Shown: piece by piece, positions 63,277 through 64,000 of the stretch
Numbering within the stretch: position 1 is the first letter of the stretch
Layout of the letters: every line of letters starts with the position of its first letter
Origin: Desulfobacterales bacterium
GTDB lineage: Bacteria > Desulfobacterota > Desulfobacteria > Desulfobacterales > JARGFK01
DNA: 64,000 nucleotides
Direction of reading: 5' to 3'
Assembly: GCA_029211065.1 (NCBI GenBank)
Contig: JARGFK010000008.1
Location: 1-64,000 of the forward strand
Notes under the pieces: model-generated
Databases searched by the model: none
The model's input: the letters and a program-made list of their open reading frames with translations, nothing else
Told to the model about the DNA's origin: nothing
Program-made: the position numbers and the translations under genes

Positions 63277-64000
63277 ATGAAATCAAAAAAAACCAGACAA
63301 AAGCCACACCCGCCCGCCCCGACTCATGTGCAAAACGCGTCCCTCGCCCCGATGGCGGCGGACAGCTGCGGAATTGACCGGGAACGGTATCGCGTATTTA
63401 TTGAAGATGTGGCCGATGGTTTTTACGAAACCAACCTGACCGGCGACTTTGTCTTTTTCAACGAGGCATTCTGCCGGATCTTCGGATTCGGTTGTGATGA
63501 AATGCAGAATCGCAATTATCGCGAATTCATGGACGCTAAAAACGCCGAAATCGCTTTTGAGCATTTCAATAAAATTTTTCGCACCGGCCAAGGATTTACG
63601 GACATCATATGGGATATCACCCGCAAGGACGGTGAACGGCGCATACTGAAAATTTCAGCCAAGTTGATCTTTGACGATCACAGGCAAAAAATCGGATTTC
63701 GCGGCATTGCCCGCGACATCACCTATGAAAGAAGAGCGGCCCGCAGCAATCAGGCCCTTTTCCGCATCGCCAAAGCCCTGCCGCTGTTTCGGCAGCTGGA
63801 TCAACTGCTGAATTTCATCATTAAAGAAGTCCAGGACCTCATCGCGGTCGAAGGTGCTTCGGTAATCCTGCTGGACGAGGAAAAAAAAGAATTCTATTTT
63901 CCGGCCGTTAACTATGACGATAAAGAAACCGGAAAGCGAATGAAAGAAATCCGCTTCCCGGCCGACAAAGGGGTTGCCGGCCATGTGTATCGAACCGGTC
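63277..64000 (+). CDS. PAS-GAF sensor protein (3' end beyond the window)
   Basis: An open frame from ATG 63277 to the window edge, 241 codons so far. Residues ~40-155 form a PAS domain with PAC (YRVFIEDVADGFYETNLTGD, FRGIARDITYERRA). From about 165 a GAF domain begins (LPLFRQLDQLLNFIIKEVQD, DKGVAGHVYRTG). Probably a sensor kinase or sigma-54 activator, whose output domain is not in view. The start lacks a ribosome-binding site and a basic, proline-rich leader precedes the PAS domain, so a later start is possible. Confidence 0.75.
   Translation, partial: MKSKKTRQKPHPPAPTHVQNASLAPMAADSCGIDRERYRVFIEDVADGFYETNLTGDFVFFNEAFCRIFGFGCDEMQNRNYREFMDAKNAEIAFEHFNKIFRTGQGFTDIIWDITRKDGERRILKISAKLIFDDHRQKIGFRGIARDITYERRAARSNQALFRIAKALPLFRQLDQLLNFIIKEVQDLIAVEGASVILLDEEKKEFYFPAVNYDDKETGKRMKEIRFPADKGVAGHVYRTG

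Overview
The window looks like chromosomal DNA of a strictly anaerobic Desulfobacterota bacterium, most likely a sulfate-reducing Desulfobacterales relative. This placement is inferred from gene content: a class II (tungsten-type) benzoyl-CoA reductase operon carrying in-frame UGA (selenocysteine) codons, an EtfAB:quinone oxidoreductase operon, heterodisulfide-reductase-like proteins, IorAB and a TRAP transporter. No rRNA, tRNA, CRISPR array or phage module was recognised.

Layout. 1-2.9 kb: end of a flavin disulfide reductase, a cyclodeaminase-like protein, a DUF2080 protein, a GNAT enzyme and a small membrane protein. 3.0-8.1 kb: a ~100 bp palindromic repeat (second copy near 63.2 kb), then etfB-etfA and a membrane FeS oxidoreductase, which should carry acyl-CoA dehydrogenase electrons to menaquinone. 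8.5-10 kb: TPP riboswitch, terminator and thiC. 10-23 kb: a stress and signalling region with three intact universal stress proteins, two stand-alone cyclic-nucleotide-binding proteins, PilZ, STAS-like, KH, CBM48 and cytidylate-kinase-like proteins, a two-component system, a cold shock protein, galU and cfa. This region carries many broken copies (histidine kinase, PilZ, Usp, crotonase), as expected after segmental duplication and decay.

23.5-34.5 kb (minus strand): bamBCDEFGHI, the class II benzoyl-CoA reductase complex. bamE and bamF each continue through a UGA codon, giving U77 in BamE and U19 in BamF, each followed by a SECIS-like hairpin. 35-46 kb: an M24 peptidase, two D-2-hydroxyacid dehydrogenases, and a GntR-controlled TRAP transporter/amidase unit diverging from a CoA-acylating aldehyde dehydrogenase. 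47.2-49.5 kb (minus strand): bamQ (had) and bamA (oah), the steps that hydrate and open the reduced ring. 49.8-53 kb: adenine deaminase and two GNAT proteins. 53.4-62.9 kb (plus strand): SDR, thiolase, DUF35, dienoyl-CoA hydratase (bamR/dch-like), a hydroxyacyl-CoA dehydrogenase/enoyl-CoA hydratase fusion, iorA, iorB and an aryl-CoA ligase. A PAS-GAF sensor runs off the right end.

Together the window could encode aryl-CoA formation (ligase, IorAB), ring reduction (BamB-I), dienoyl-CoA hydration (BamR), alcohol oxidation (BamQ), ring opening (BamA), beta-oxidation-like steps (SDR, fusion enzyme, thiolase) and electron return to quinone (Etf and its oxidoreductase). The etf, bamB and bamQ-bamA operons share one promoter layout: TTGACA, a 17-18 bp spacer, a weak -10, then a TAGCTA-centred box at the expected transcription start. 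This suggests a common, unidentified regulator and is the most interesting new observation here.
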